A DNA stretch of 64,000 nt from Megaleporinus macrocephalus. Lineage: Eukaryota > Chordata > Actinopteri > Characiformes > Anostomidae. The notes under the pieces were generated by a model. It saw nothing but the letters and a program-made list of their open reading frames with translations, had not been told where the DNA came from and did no database searches. The stretch is from NCBI GenBank assembly GCA_021613375.1, contig CM038704.1, positions 29,822,582-29,886,581 of the forward strand, written 5' to 3'. Positions 34,842-48,359 of this stretch are shown here, piece after piece (the stretch's first letter is position 1; every line of letters starts with the position of its first letter). The position numbers and the translations under genes were made by a program.

Positions 34842-35165
34842 TGTGACACCCCAATACATGCTGTGGACAGCCTAGAGGCCACCTTTAGGACAGGTATCCT
34901 CAAAAAGGAGCATGTTTGTTTGTTTAGTGAGCATGTTAATCCCACTTAGTTTCATTCAATTCATTGTTATGCTTTGTGTGACTGTTGCTGGCCTCGCAGA
35001 GGGAATCAATAGTAAAAAGAGAGAGCCCAGCCTGCTAGAACCCTGAGCTTGCCGTAGGGGAGCAGAGTCTTTGTTATTTTCTGGCCAGGTTTGCACTGTT
35101 CAGAGTGAACTGTAATAAAGCAACAAAATAGACCAGATCTTCATCCTGTCTGGGTTCTTTAGAGA
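34842..35165 (+). mobile_element. Possible LTR or 3' end linked to the gag fragment
   Basis: It begins TGTGACACC and contains a likely polyadenylation signal AATAAAGCAA (35113) followed by TCTTCATCCTGTCTGGG, an arrangement common at the 3' part of fish LTRs. The right end is not fixed and no target duplication was found. Confidence 0.3.
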
Positions 35166-35599
35166 ACTTTTCCAACTACAGTATTATCGAACCAATTAAA
35201 CAAACTGACAGTTTAAGGTCTTTGCTATGGCTCTGTAGCTTTTTTCTTTTGGGTGTGGTTTAACATTGCTGCCCCTGAGAACCTTAGAAAGTTTCTTCAC
35301 CATGATTACTAGTTGCGAAAAATATTCCTGATCAATGGCAATGTCTTTATAAGAACACCAGGCACGATTTGCGCAAAACAGAAATGTACATCCAAATATG
35401 TACATTGGATGTATATGTATATCCAAAATAGCAACTTTAAATGAGAAGGAGAAATTGTCTTCTAGCGGAACAAATGGATTTAATTATTTCTAAGCCTTTT
35501 AATTGGTCCATTTAATTTTAGCATGTTGTAAAGAACTCATGGCATTTTAAACGATGTACAAAAAAAGTAAAAAAAAAACATTTTTTTTAAATACAGCAG

Positions 35600-35715
35600 C
35601 AAGATGTTATAGACAGAGATAGACAGAAAGTTAGAGAGAGAGACAGAGAGAGAGAGAAAGTCAGAGAGAGAGAGGGAAAGGTAGAAAGAAAGAGAAACAG
35701 TCAGACAGAGAGAGT
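35600..35715. repeat. GA-rich imperfect tract
   Basis: GAGAGACAGAGAGAGAGAGA and similar units interrupted by AAAG and CAG. Confidence 0.9.
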
Positions 35716-38700
35716 GTCTGTATATTTTCCCCCTCCCTCTAACACATGCAATGTTGTTTTAGACTGTGCGAGCACTCTATCCTATGAAATGCAAGGAATG
35801 TGATGTGTTTGCAGAAGACTATTATTACCACATTATTCATAGAATATCCTGCTGCTTATGCTGTGTATGCGTGTTAATAATAGCCTCCCCTCAACTGCAT
35901 GAACTGGATTACTGAAAGGTTTAGCTTTGACAAATGTGGGTAAATGTACTTGTGGATAAATGGACAGCTCACAACAACAGTCATACATAACATTTGTAAC
36001 AAAGAAGAGCTATGTTAGGCAGCCCACAGTAAGCATGCCACGATTCTGTTTGTATAAGCAACTTTGACCGAATCGCCGACATCTCTGTTTTATATACATC
36101 ACCACAACAATAAAAACTGCACTGATAGTGATCATGCGTAACTTGCCTGTCATGGTAACTTTGCATGTATCTGCATAGCTGCTGTTGGAAAGGATCTCAT
36201 AGCCACTGTCCATCATTCCTCAATGGAACGCTGTTGTCTGTATGTGAAACTCCTCTCAGATACTTTAAAATGCCTCACAAACGCTTTTGCTTTTCCACTT
36301 CCTGTCCCGAATTCCCCTTCTCTGCTCCGGGCAAGCGCTCTGTGAAGCAGTTCTCACACAACAGCACACTCTTGCACAGGATGTTGTTGTACCCTTTAAC
36401 ATCTGTTTCTCCAGCCCAGCTCAACTGGGCAAAAGACTCACAGACAGACAGACAGACCGAAAGACAGGCAGGGCCCAAACTTGCCCAGCAGCCGTGTCTC
36501 ACTGTTTTGTTTACTCAGGAAATAGGCAAACAGGGAGCCAATCAGAGCTCCACTTCTTCTTGCAGGATCATGCCCATGTGGGAAGTGACATCAGCAACCA
36601 CATGTACAGAACATTATCTGTCTGGCTGGGCCTGCGTGCTGGATGGGGCTTGGCATCAACATGTAGTAAGAAAATGTTAGGTATGTCGAAGCACTAAGCG
36701 ATGACAATAAACAGCTATTCTATTCACATTTTTTAGATTGTAGGATAAAATGTTACTAGTATTGTTTTTAAAGGAGTACTTCAGCTATTCTCGATCTGCT
36801 TCATCTTTAACCTTTAATCAACTACTACAAACATTAGGCCTCATTCCCTATTTTTTTTTTTTTTTGTTCTTGTGAAAGGTCCTAAGAAAAGGTTTGTCAG
36901 ATTTAGGACATGTTCTTAAAACCATAGAATTGTACAAATCCTACATGAGAAAGCACTGGTGAAAGTCTGAATCTTCATGAAAATTGCATACATTTCTTCT
37001 TAAGAATGGCTGGTGAATCAGGCCCAGTGATTTTCCCTTAGACTCACTACACCACCCCAGCCTAGGAAGTACATGATGTAGACCAGCTCACCCCAAACTC
37101 TATTTCTCCTGCTACAAACACTTTCACATACACATTAAAGACTTTTTCTATATCAGACAAGATTCAGGAGATATTTTGATATAAATGTGATGCCAAACCT
37201 GACAACCAACAAACACTGAAAACAGCCAAGTAAATAAATGGGCTTAATGAAGCTATTAAAACAGCAACAAACAGACCATTTTTTTCAACCACATTTTCAT
37301 GATATCAGTGCTGAGAACTCTGATACCACATGTATTGTTTCTACAATGATGCCAACTGTGGAAGAAATGACTCTCAATTTAGTTTATAGGTGGCTGATCT
37401 GCTTGTCGAGGTCGTTATCATTAAGCAACATGTTTCTGCATGGATTACAATTTTTAGATTTTCTACATGTCTATTGGTTGTTCACACATTGATGAGGTCA
37501 ACAGACAGTATACATGTCACTTCCCAACTGTTATCATTTAGCAGAGCATGTGTTTGGTTATTAAAATAATACGAAGAAGTGACATTCATCTTCACAGACT
37601 CAAGACCTCGCCAACACCTTGGGTGTACGACATGGCAGACTAACGAGGACTGTAACTCAGCTGTTAACAAAAAGGTTATTTGACGTCATAAATGTCACTG
37701 TTGACTTCCTAAAGAACCTTTTACAGGATGGATTATTGTACCATACCAGTTACAAGGCAAAATTCTTGTTTTCTCAGAATGTCTAAACAAAACATAGCGA
37801 CTCTGAAATGCCTTCAGGTTTTTGATTACATGCCAGCAGGTGGGGAAAAAAATATAACAAATAATAACAAATAATGTAATTTCACTTCTCCCTCCCACCA
37901 CTCCCACCCATCATCAAGAGCCCTTTATACCAGCTTTCACTCAGAAATATGTCACAATATGTAAGAAGAAAACACTCCAATGTCCAACTCATGTTGACAT
38001 TAAAGAAGCATTTTCAAAATTGAGATGTTTGAGAATAAAGAAAGTTGTACAGAATCTCCACATGATATAAAGTTTCTATATGTAACCATCAGTACAAACG
38101 AGAATGATTACGGACCTTCATTTCGGATAGTGTAGATAACTGCCGCGACACATGCCTTTCAAAACAATACGATATTTGTGAGCGACTCTGTAGAGCAGAT
38201 CTACATGTAGTCTGGGTCTCCTGGCTGGTTCGCAGTGCAGTAACACTATTAATGTGTCTTTTCAAGAATTTACCACTCGATGACTTTAACAAGTGCATTT
38301 AACAAGTGAGTGAAGACAATTTGGTCAGCAGTGCTGCCTGAAGTGAGCAAATGTATTCCTCTTCTGTTCAGGCATTCAGAGTGGTTTTGACTTCTTGCTT
38401 TTTCATCTACTACATGGCAAAGCAAACCCTATAGGTCCTAGAAAATTTGGCTCACAAAAATCAAAAACTATTTGATGGTGGCACATGGTGAGGGGCCTCT
38501 TGATAAACATTACGCTTTGAGTGATGGCGCCTCTCATCCAATTTCAAGGTTATGTGGCAGATTGCATCTCCCAAAACATGAGCTGAAATTTGATTTAGGT
38601 GGACAGGTGTAGGATGAGCGCTGTGATGTGGACAGCTGCAACAGAGCAATAAGCTTTCACTCTGGAAATCACACAAGATGTATCAAACTGTACATTCATC

Positions 38701-38985
38701 TGTGAAAATAAGGCAATTATCTGCTTGTCTGTCATTAAATTCATGGAGTAGTCCAACACATGATGAAGATAAGTAAATCTTTTTTAGTAAACTTGGCTAT
38801 CTAGGGGTATTCGGGAAGATACAACGCTGTAGTATGTTAGCCTAAGTTGTATACCTCTTAATCTAAACGGTGACATGAAATATGTTTTAATATTTAATGT
38901 AGCTTGTGTTATAAACATAATAAATATAAAAGAGCGTTGTTCATTCTGGAGTGCTTTCTGTCCCATAACTTTAGGGATTCAAAGA
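35716..38985. other. Unannotated stretch
   Basis: The longest plus-strand frame of the window (36165-36680, 171 codons) is here, but it holds a GACA-type simple repeat (36440-36470) and no domain. A T run lies at 36851-36865. No classified repeat or gene is seen in the rest. Confidence 0.35.
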
Positions 38986-38989
38986 GAAC

Positions 38990-39345
38990 ATACACTCACT
39001 GACAAAAAAAATAAAGCACCAAGAAGGAGTTGTTGGAATCGAATTAAACATTATATGTGAACCCAAGCATCATCGAATCTCAGCCAGAACCTGGATTCAT
39101 CACTACAGATGGTACACCTCTCTACAAGTGGTCTGGCTGGGCTGTCTGAAGTTTCCAGAGTGTGCGTGCCCTGACGTAACCACTGCTCCTAACAGATTGG
39201 TCAGAAAGGCCTAGACGGTGTGCACTCTGTCGAAACGACCATCCTGCTTCACTCAGTCCAATGATACGCCCCCCCCACAAAATTTGTCAACTGGGCACAA
39301 TGTCTTTGAGTGCATCGTAAAGGGCAACGGACGAAGCAATCCAAC
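38990..39345 (-). pseudogene. Tc1-like relic fragment
   Basis: ACACTCACTGACAAAAAAAA (38994) is a known terminus type of fish Tc1-like elements. Downstream AGAACCTGGATTCATCACTA (39087) is the reverse complement of a passage coding for the first-Asp region (SDESRF-like). Only about 350 bp are recognisable and the second terminus is missing. A 22-bp T run at 39361-39382 follows. Confidence 0.55.
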
Positions 39346-39360
39346 GTTTCTATGCGGGTA

Positions 39361-39382
39361 TTTTTTTTTTTTTTTTTTTTTT
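39361..39382. repeat. Poly-T run, 22 bp
   Basis: An uninterrupted run of T. Confidence 0.95.
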
Positions 39383-40273
39383 GCCAATTAGCGTATTTGG
39401 ACTCTGACGTCAGTGTCCCATGTTGGCTGAGTAATCCAGTGTTGGCTGGCTGCTGATGCTAGTTCCAACAGCAACAAAAAGTCTGGTTTAATAATTCCTC
39501 TTCTGGAAATGTTTTTTTGTAGTTTGGAAATGTCCACACATTATTTGAGAATTATTATTTTTATCTTTTTTTGAGAAACAAGTATAAATATGCTCTGTTG
39601 GGCAAGTTTTCAGAAGTACTGATATGTTATGGCATATTGCACTGGGTGAACCAGTCCTGCGGCTCTAGTTAGTTAAGAATATAAGCTTGCTAATTGGTGG
39701 GTGAAGCAGCTAAACAATGACGACACAACATCATGATTAATTTATTTCAGGGACCCCCAAAGTTTTTGATTCTGATACAATTAGACTGTATTTTGATGTG
39801 TCAGAACTGGCAGTTAGTGTTTGTCTACTAGTCTGTAGAGCTCTAAAATAATGTTTCTTTAGCAGCAGTACAAAAAGTAGCAACTGAAGCATGTGCTAGT
39901 TTAACGGTCCAGCTCAGCAGCACAGTGTGATAGGAGGAGATCTAAGTAGTGGTTAGTAGTAGTCAGAGTTGTCCATGACTAAAGTGAGAGAAAGAAAAGT
40001 GTTAACAGCAAGTCCAGTGCTGAAAACATGCTGCTCAGTTTTTGATTCTACTGTATGACGGGAGATTACCGTTTCATCACAAACGCTTTCAGCATTTTCT
40101 TCTGTGAATAGAGTGATTTCTTCTCTCCTCCAATGTGACCGTCACACACGAAAGATGTAACGTGGGGATCAATCGAATGACAGACTAAAATGGAAAATGG
40201 AGAGAATGCCTCTTCACCACAGAGCCGTCAGTCGGCGGTGCCATCTGTGGAATGTCTGCAGCTTCAACAACAT
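39383..40273. other. Unannotated stretch
   Basis: No gene or repeat recognised. Confidence 0.35.
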
Positions 40274-40296
40274 AAAAAAAAAAAAAAAAAAAAAAA
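40274..40296. repeat. Poly-A run, about 23 bp
   Basis: An uninterrupted run of A. No retroposon body was recognised in front of it. Confidence 0.95.
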
Positions 40297-40449
40297 CACC
40301 AGCAGCTCCCAAACCACTCCCCTTATATAATCAGCCATGATGTAAGAGCGGCCTGTCAGAGTTTTTGAAGCTTTTAAAATCTGAGTGCTGTAGCTGGCAG
40401 GGGGTGCACCTCATTAGAGTAAAGATAGCAAGCAAACTCTTCCAAAGAA

Positions 40450-40450
40450 G

Positions 40451-40535
<85 letters not shown>
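40450..40535. repeat. (GA)n microsatellite, about 86 bp
   Basis: GA units with one GAAAGA interruption near 40466. It encodes a spurious Arg-Glu repeat. Confidence 0.97.
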
Positions 40536-40537
<2 letters not shown>

Positions 40538-40559
40538 TGTGGAAAATTCTTCATATATC

Positions 40560-41340
40560 CTGGAATATGCATGATCAAGTGTTAAGTAAGGCCTTCACTT
40601 TGGCTAATTAAATGGTGAGTCTCCCTACTTTTCATGAAGAGCACTCTTATTAAAACAAGCATCCCCAGTCATTTCGCTAGATAAATGACTTAACACCGAG
40701 TGCCATGGAGCCCATTAAATTGCTTCTTTGGAGATGGATCGCGTCCAAACACACAATCAAAGGATTTGACCGGGATTATCTCAGATTAGAAACACTCGGA
40801 GACAAATGAGGAGATGACAGGATATCATACATTGAGAGGATAAATTAGCAGCTACATACCAGCCTGAATCTGCGATGGCTGTTAGTGGAAAAAGGAAGGC
40901 AAGAGAAAGTAAGAGAGAGGGAGAGAGAGAGAGACTTAGTGCTGAGATCTCGCTGCTGAATAGGCTAATGAAACGCAGCATGTTTAAAACTTGCTGAGAG
41001 CTTTCACTTTCCTCCACTTTGTCCTTTGTCTTGGAGAATTGTAAACAAAGTGTTCATCTGTTCCGTAGCCAAAGGGGCCGAGCAGGGCCACAAAACAAAA
41101 CAGGACTTGGCCTTTTGCTGAAAGGTCAGCTAGCATTAGCCATCCTCTCTTTAGAATTATGCATGCATTTTCTTTTCAAGCTTACAAAGCTGTCCACGCT
41201 AGCCAGGAGGAAGTAAACAGCAGATCGGTAATCAGCAGGTATCTCATGCTTCATTATGGTGCACTTATTTTATGGTGCATATTATCTTTTCCTTTGAAGT
41301 GCCTGTGTGGATCTTATCTCAAGCATAGAAAAGGATAAGT
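40560..41340. promoter_or_regulatory. Candidate conserved noncoding block
   Basis: Unique sequence with features such as TTGGCTAATTAAATGGTGAG (40600), GCCCATTAAATTGCTTC (40709) and GGATAAATTAGCAGC (40838). A second GA tract interrupts it at 40905-40934. No domain in any frame. Confidence 0.25.
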
Positions 41341-43095
41341 GGAGAGGAGGGAGGATCATCATTAACTGCAGGATGTCACAAAACAGCCAGCCAGCAGACT
41401 CTTATCCACAATCTTTCAGCATTTTTATGACTGTCTGATTGTGTGGACAGAAACTTGCTGCTATTACTGGGTTACTTCTTGATGGATTTGTACTTCTATA
41501 TATAATACATTTTTTGTTGGGTTCCACCGATACTAATCCCGTATTGGTATTGATGCAGATACAGTAGATGAAACATAACTAAATTGACAAACACATCAGC
41601 TGTGTGTTTTGACAAGCAGAAAAAATTGTATACTTTATAAAACTGTATTCAATGGGAGGCAATGATACTAGGTAATGTAATGGTTGGAATTCTTTTTGAG
41701 GTAATTCCTTAGCTTTCCCCCGTATACCACAATTAAATGAATGTAATATGACCAGATTTCAGAAAAGAGGCGAGGACATGTTTACCACAAAAGATTCAGC
41801 GGTTGCATGAGCCCTTGCTTATGATGTTCCTGTGTTTTTTTTATTCATAGTTAAAAATGGGGACATTTTCGGAGACAGCTCATGCTGGGGACAGGCCACC
41901 CAAAACTAGACTCTGCCCAGAAAAGGGGGGATGTTTAGTCAGCCTAACGAACAGTGGAACCACAGTAACATAATTCCTTTACATAAATGGCTGAGTCAGG
42001 CTCCTTTAAAGAATCCCTCATCTTCTTCTGTGTAGTCAGTTACAGTCTGGGTTAATGTTAGTCCAGGTGCTTATAGAGGGAGCAAATGTTAGAGAGACAT
42101 AGGTAAGGAACCATTGGTCCCTTGGGGCAATGATGGCCTTTAGGCTATGTATAGCCTTTAGAATAGCAGTCCACTAGCCTGCAGTCTTTCTTTAGACAGC
42201 AACTCAAAAGGTGGAATTATATAAATATCAGTAATTATAAGCTAGTCAGTTGAGATAGAGTTAGTGTTAGTGTAGTGTACTAAACAATATGAATCAGATG
42301 TTAGTTGTTTGGTATCAGCAAATACTCAAGGATCAGGTAGTGGTACTGGAAGGGAAACTAACACTACCTATGCTGATAGAGACTGAGTGTCTTCACCTAA
42401 GTCCTATATCAAAGTCCCCCGAAAAGACACAGCTATCATAAATAAACCAAAGAATATTCTTTTTTAAATATTATTCTTAACTGTTTACTTTTTTGGTACT
42501 TCAATGTTACTATTTGCCAAAATAAAAAATAATTTTGTTGTAAATTCCAGAAGAAAGTGCAAGAGAAGATGCATGATTCACTGGTCAAATCTTACAGAAC
42601 TACACAGGTGCTAATGCTAATGACTCACATGAAGTCCTGCAATACTTCCTTGCTGTCTTTGTCTTATACAGGTGTCTTACCAATTTAGATTTTTAGTTTT
42701 TGTGCACTTTCAAATAGAGTGCTGTATTACATAATGTGCTGTTTTTCTTCATTCAGAACACAGCAGCTATGTTACTCTCTAATGAAGGTGAATGTGTGAA
42801 GCCTTATTAGGTATCAAATCCCACTCACACCATCTGAGGTGATGTTTCTCTTGCTTGTTTCCCAGGAATTATATATAGTTTGGCTAATGTCACCAGCATT
42901 AGCCTCAAGCTGTCAGTTACATTCAGTGTCAAGTTTGAGAATTTCATGACTACCAAGCCAACTTCTGGGGGATTGAAGCCAAGTGATTATTCACACTTGA
43001 GTATATGGAAAAAAATATCTTTGGGCTAATTGTATAATTAATGAAACTGCTCATATCATTTTCTCTTATTTTTACCATTTATAAAAATGTATTTA
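41341..43095. other. Unannotated stretch
   Basis: A possible old repeat piece with CCGATACTAATCCCGTATTG then GTATTGATGCAGATAC lies at 41527-41563. Nothing else is recognised. Confidence 0.35.
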
Positions 43096-43099
43096 GTAT

Positions 43100-43400
43100 G
43101 ACCATGCCTATGGTGACTGGTCACTTCATTAGAAACCCCTACCTAGTAGGTTCATCTTGCTGGCGGGTCAGGGGGCAGTTCATAACTATAGCTAATCAGT
43201 TTTTGTTAGCCATTTTCTCTAGCCATTCTTCATTGGTCAGTTTCTGGCCAATGTTTCTGTTGTGAAAAAAACAGCACCACACACACTACCACATCAGTGT
43301 CACTACTGTGTTAAAAGTGGTCCAATACTCAAATAATGTTTGGTCTACAGTAGTCATTGTTAAGTTTTGGTTAGAAACAAGAGTTAAATTCCTAAAAAAG
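43100..43400. repeat. Family C repeat, copy 2
   Basis: ACCACATCAGTGTCACTACT then GTGTTAAAAGTGGTCCAATA with CTCAAATAATG (43289-43340) aligns with the copy at 6605-6655. The left part is too diverged to align by eye. Confidence 0.5.
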
Positions 43401-44390
43401 GGGCTAACCGAAAACTGGCCAATCAGGATTTTTTTCTCACTGGTATTATTAAATTATTAAATACAGATACAGCCAAGCGAGCTCTCCAGTTGGATAGGAC
43501 TTGTTCTGAAGGCCTAATATGATATGATTAACCAGTAACAAAACTAAAAACTAACAGAGGAATTAACCAGTTTTGAAAAAACATCACCCTGGGCTCGCTG
43601 AAAATCCTAAATATGTTACAGACTGTAAATACAAATGAGCATCAGTTGTTAAAAACAAAAACAGCAGCAGCTTTACACCAGAGCTCTGTATTGAAAGTAT
43701 TACTTTGAAGCTCCTACATACAAGGTACGACAGTATGCTATGCAGTATTCACTGTCTACCTTAAACTAGATCAACCAAATATACATACTGTATAAAGCAC
43801 TGTTGACGCAATACTAATTTACTGTAGGAGAAATTAGCATTATTGTTTGGATGTTTTTTGACCAACTTTATGGCCCAAACCAAAGGCCTAGCCTTCTGTA
43901 CACCCACATAGTGGACAACTAGCTGAAACTTAATACAGGCAGTAATATAGGCAGTGAGTAGACTAGATAATTCTATGACTATTAGAAGACATTAGCTTTG
44001 GTGTTTGTTTCAACACAGATCTTATATGAGCAGCAATAATCAATAATGAAGGAATCCTTTTAGAAGACTTGCCTGAAACATAGACTAAGCATATAACTCA
44101 CACAAAGGTAGAGAGAGGCAGAGAAAAATGCCTCCCTGCCCACATTTGTCTCTGCATTTAACTGGTAAACATTAGTCATATCCTGTTTTGGCACTTACAC
44201 AGATCCAAGAGTTCAGTACACCTCATCATGAAACGTGACCCCAATCCAGGTTCACAGGAAAACAATTACTCAAGCTGTGAAAAAAACTAATCAATACCGG
44301 CAATGTCTTTTTCCACCTGACGTCTGAAACGGGGTAGAAGTGTATGGGAAAAGGAAAAAGGACAACACTCCTCACCACCACCCCCACCCC
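43401..44390. other. Unannotated stretch
   Basis: No gene or classified repeat. It ends in a C-rich run (44370-44402). Confidence 0.35.
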
Positions 44391-44399
44391 AACCCCCCC

Positions 44400-45330
44400 T
44401 CCCTATCAAATTAACGTCATGAGGCATGCCACTCTGCATTAGCCTCATTAATGTCCTCACAGTTCCTCTAAAATTAATGTCTGCTGCAATGTCCTCTATT
44501 AAGAAATTAAATATTTAGACTTCAAGGGAAGCCATTTTAATCCTTCTTCCTCGTCCGGAGTGCATCGGCGGCTGGTGACCACGCACCCTCGCTTGTCTCT
44601 CTTGCTTACCGAACGTGAACGCTGACTGTTGTAAATCACGAGAACTTTAGCACAGATACCTCTGCCTTTAGCCCACTCTAAATAGTTTACAGTTCTCTCG
44701 ACATATATTAGAAAGCACCTAATTAATTGGCACATAAAATTCAAACATAAAGCTGCCTTAACGCTGAGACAAGTCTGCTGGCAGAGAGGGGGCCGGAGGC
44801 TTCAGAGGGTCCGCAGAGGCGGGCCTGCCGAGGGCCTTTGATCAGGCCTTCTCTAATGCAGTCCTGACATCTTCACTGCTCCTAAATTTCGCCGCCTCGG
44901 TTAGCAAGCAAGCAAGCTTTCAAGAAATTAGCCCCGCACTGCATATCCAAATCAAAGCGCCAGTGCTACGGGCAGCCATCATGGATTACAGAGAATTCCG
45001 AGCGCCTGCAGAACAGTGACAGTCTGGTGCGGCATTGTCCTCTTTTTCATCCAACACCCTCTCACATCTAATAGGGTGTGAAAGTACTGTTAGGATCGCC
45101 ACTCTCCATGTAAGGGAATTTTAGCAGTTTGCCGACAGGCTCTCGGGGAGTGATTTGCACGTGGATTAAATAAATGCAGCAGTAAAACAGTGTAATGTTG
45201 AATGATGAATAGCACTCTGTTGCTTTCTGCTCTGCTGGGTATGTGGGGTTTTTTTTCTCCTTACTTTCATAAATTGGTTCAGAGACACTAATGCACTACG
45301 CCATGTCTGCCTTAACTGCATCATCAGCCT
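44400..45330. promoter_or_regulatory. Candidate conserved noncoding block
   Basis: Repeat-free. It carries CTGCATTAGCCTCATTAATG (44434), CTAAAATTAATGTC (44468) and ACCTAATTAATTGGC (44718), then a GC-richer part (44760-45010) with a GCAAGCAAGCAAGC run and CCAAATCAAAGCG, a TCF-like core, at 44949. No domain-bearing frame. Confidence 0.3.
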
Positions 45331-47425
45331 TCACTTCCAAATGCATACTCTCTCGCTCTTTCTCACTCTCTCTGTCTCTGCATTCAGGACTTCTTATGTG
45401 CTCTTTTCAGAAGCATCGTTAGACAGTCGCGTAACAAACACACTCAAACAAACGCGCTCACACAGCTGGATCACACATCAGCATCAAAGCCAGAGCAGAG
45501 GACTCTCATCGCTGAGTATTTGCAAGCCAAGCAGTAGGCAAGTATCTCATAAATGCGGGGAGATCTGTTATTCCCACAAAATCCAATACCATGGATGCAA
45601 CGAAATGACTGAAACCAACAGCAATATTCAGCCATGCATTAGCTGGTGTGGATGTGTGTGTGTGTGTGTGAGTGTGCACCCTGCAAGTGTGAGGACAGCG
45701 CAATTATGAAAATTGAAAAGGGGAATAAATGGAAAAGAAGAAAGCTCCACAGCTGAACCTTCCCACGGCGTGATTGATTCAGAGCACGGACACCCACAGC
45801 CATGCTATTGGCAGCCATAGGTTCACGCCATAATGATAGCGTTATAATTAAGATTAAATACCACTGAACACTTGGAAGACACCTCACAGGGGCAGGGGGC
45901 TTCTGCTGTGGCACTCTGAATAATCAGGGCAGAGGGGGCGAAATCCAGTCCCCCTGCAAAACACACACACAGAGGTTTATTTTAATACAATGTCAGGACA
46001 TGGGGTCGTCATACAGTCCAAAAGTCAGAGAGCACCAATGAAAATGCGTTCCTTTCTAATTTTGTGCAATGTTTGTCTTTGTAAAGTATGTACACCAGCG
46101 TAACAATTTGAGAGAAATATAGACCCTCTGAAATATTTACATGACTTTTAGGAATATCTGGAAAGGCCTCCATCTAATTTAATGACAGTGTGCATTTGAG
46201 CTGGACTCAACAAGTCCGTGTAAAAGCCTCTGACAAATAGTTCACCTGTGAGTTGTCTGGACATGTACTTTATTGGAAGGGATAAGACAAATAAACAAAT
46301 AAATTAAAAAAATAAATAAATACAATTTTGTACAAAAACCTTCACTTATTTTTGTTTTGTTTTTTTTACTTGTACTTTGTACTAGAATTTTTTAAAAATT
46401 GTTGTGCATTTGCAGATTGAAAAAATAAAAATGTGTGAATATATCATGATGACATTTTAGAAGTACTTAAAATTTACTTTTTTATGATTTCTTTTCTTTT
46501 ATAAACTACTTTTCCAAGCCTAACCCTAAACTTCTGTGACCAAGAATAAATGGTTTTGTTAAGAAACAAATTGTATTTTACATGGTGTTGTCCGCTGGGG
46601 GTGGTGCAATCCCTTCAGCAACCAAAGCCATAAGGGACACAGTGAGTCACTGATTAGACAAATATTTTTTTAATTATTATTACATATTCAATTTTAACAA
46701 CTGCAGATTTAATAAATAACATGTATGTATGAATATGTTTTCATTTACTTATTAAAATAGTGTTTTTTTCCACTACACCTGATTCAGGTAATCAGGTTTG
46801 TTGAACAGGGATCCCCTGGACAAGAGTTGGGGACCAGACATTAAGGATTGAGCATTGTGAGATAAGATGTATAATTATGACAACAGTGAAACCATGTAGT
46901 AATATTTACAGGAAGTCGATTTTGGGAGGAAGGAATATGACCAGACAGTCAGGGTCATTCATTCTGGCAGGTAGGATACATTCACTGATTCCTGGGGTCC
47001 CTGGATAGTCATCAATGTCTTTTAGCAAAAAGAGAGACTCTGGGATTAAAACAATTTCCAACAAACTCACATTCAGACACACATAAACACAAACATTTAC
47101 ACATACAGCCTAAACCCTACACACACAGTCATTTGGTGGTTGCATTGAATACTTAAAAATGAAATGATGTTGATGCTTGTTAAATAAAGAAAATCCACTC
47201 CATGTGTATATATACAGAAAATCAGGCTGTTTTGGTACCTTTGTAGTACATTTACTGGTGTGGGGGAAATATATATTATATTTTATGTTACTGAAATATA
47301 TATGATATACAAAATTGGGGTGAAACTTTTTTCTGCAAATAATAAAAGTCTTATAAAAAATAAAATAACTATTTAACTTACTATTGTTAACTTATTATTT
47401 TCATTTTTATTTGTTTAGTTTTTTA
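45331..47425. other. Unannotated stretch with minor repeats
   Basis: A (TG)n tract lies at 45652-45672. A/T-rich AAATAAATAAAT units lie at 46285-46325. A short piece resembling a fish repeat (CACCTGATTCAGGTAATCAG, then GGACAAGAGTTGGGGACC) lies at 46783-46835. No gene. Confidence 0.35.
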
Positions 47426-47427
47426 TG

Positions 47428-47470
47428 ATTCCATCAAACTGGAGACATTTGGTCCCCACAAAAAGATAAA
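47428..47470. repeat. Short repeat piece paired with 17214-17250
   Basis: ACTGGAGACATTTGGTCCCC followed by ACAAAAAGATAAA. Confidence 0.45.
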
Positions 47471-48103
47471 CATCCACTCACTGCTGCAACACGCTGCGTA
47501 TGTGAGAGAAGAGGGGTTTGGAGGCAGATGATGAGAGTGGCTGAGAGTATGAGATTTCTATGGGAATGAAATGTAATGCACTGTTATTGTTATGTAACTG
47601 TCAAAATGGACAGACGGACCACAATGCTGACAGCTCTGTCTGGAGCTTAGCCTGAGAACATCAAAAGTACACATTTCAATATATGTGAACACAGACTACC
47701 TTTCAGTGTGTCCACAATTTACATGCATAAAATATTTCTAATGTGAAAATATACATTTTATATGTGTGTCCAGAATGATATCTATAGATGCTGCCCAAGA
47801 TGAAAAAGCTATGAAACATAGTGAATTTAAATTAATAAATAACTAAATAAATACAATTTTTATTTTTTATTCTATATTTTAAAAGCCAAGGTAATCAAAT
47901 CTTGAGGTGGATAATGAGTAATTACTATAAACAGAGATAATTGTTTGTAATTATGAAACATGCTATAGTTTCCAAACACAGCAACTGAAGAATTGAATAA
48001 AACATCTCATTTCCATTTATAAAGTTCACTTTATAACTGAATACAGTAACAGAAATGATCAATATTCCAAACTTTTGAGCATTTCTGAGAACTGCATACA
48101 GCA
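47471..48103. other. Unannotated AT-rich stretch
   Basis: Nothing recognised. Confidence 0.35.
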
Positions 48104-48105
48104 CA

Positions 48106-48136
<31 letters not shown>

Positions 48137-48139
48137 ATA
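48104..48139. repeat. (AAAT)n microsatellite
   Basis: Eight to nine perfect AAAT units. Confidence 0.95.
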
Positions 48140-48359
48140 CCTTTTTAGTGGCTTGAGTCATATGGCGTAGGACGACACACCTTCGCACAGAAAAGGCCAG
48201 ATCTGTTGCATTACTACAGCACATTACAGCTGATTTGATTAATATTTATATCAGGAAAAAAAAACGTTAACGTCCATACTAGTCACTAGTGGCTATCTGA
48301 AATGACTGAGGCCTTTAAAAGCACAGCAAAGTCTTAGTGGAACCCTGTGAAAAAGAAAG

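Noticed and set aside
34438..34854. 138-codon minus-strand frame
   Set aside because: It is a shadow of the gag-like plus-strand frame.
36165..36680. 171-codon plus-strand frame, the longest in the window
   Set aside because: It has no domain and includes a GACAGACAGACAGAC simple run. A second overlapping frame of 136 codons in the same region shows that low stop density is the cause.
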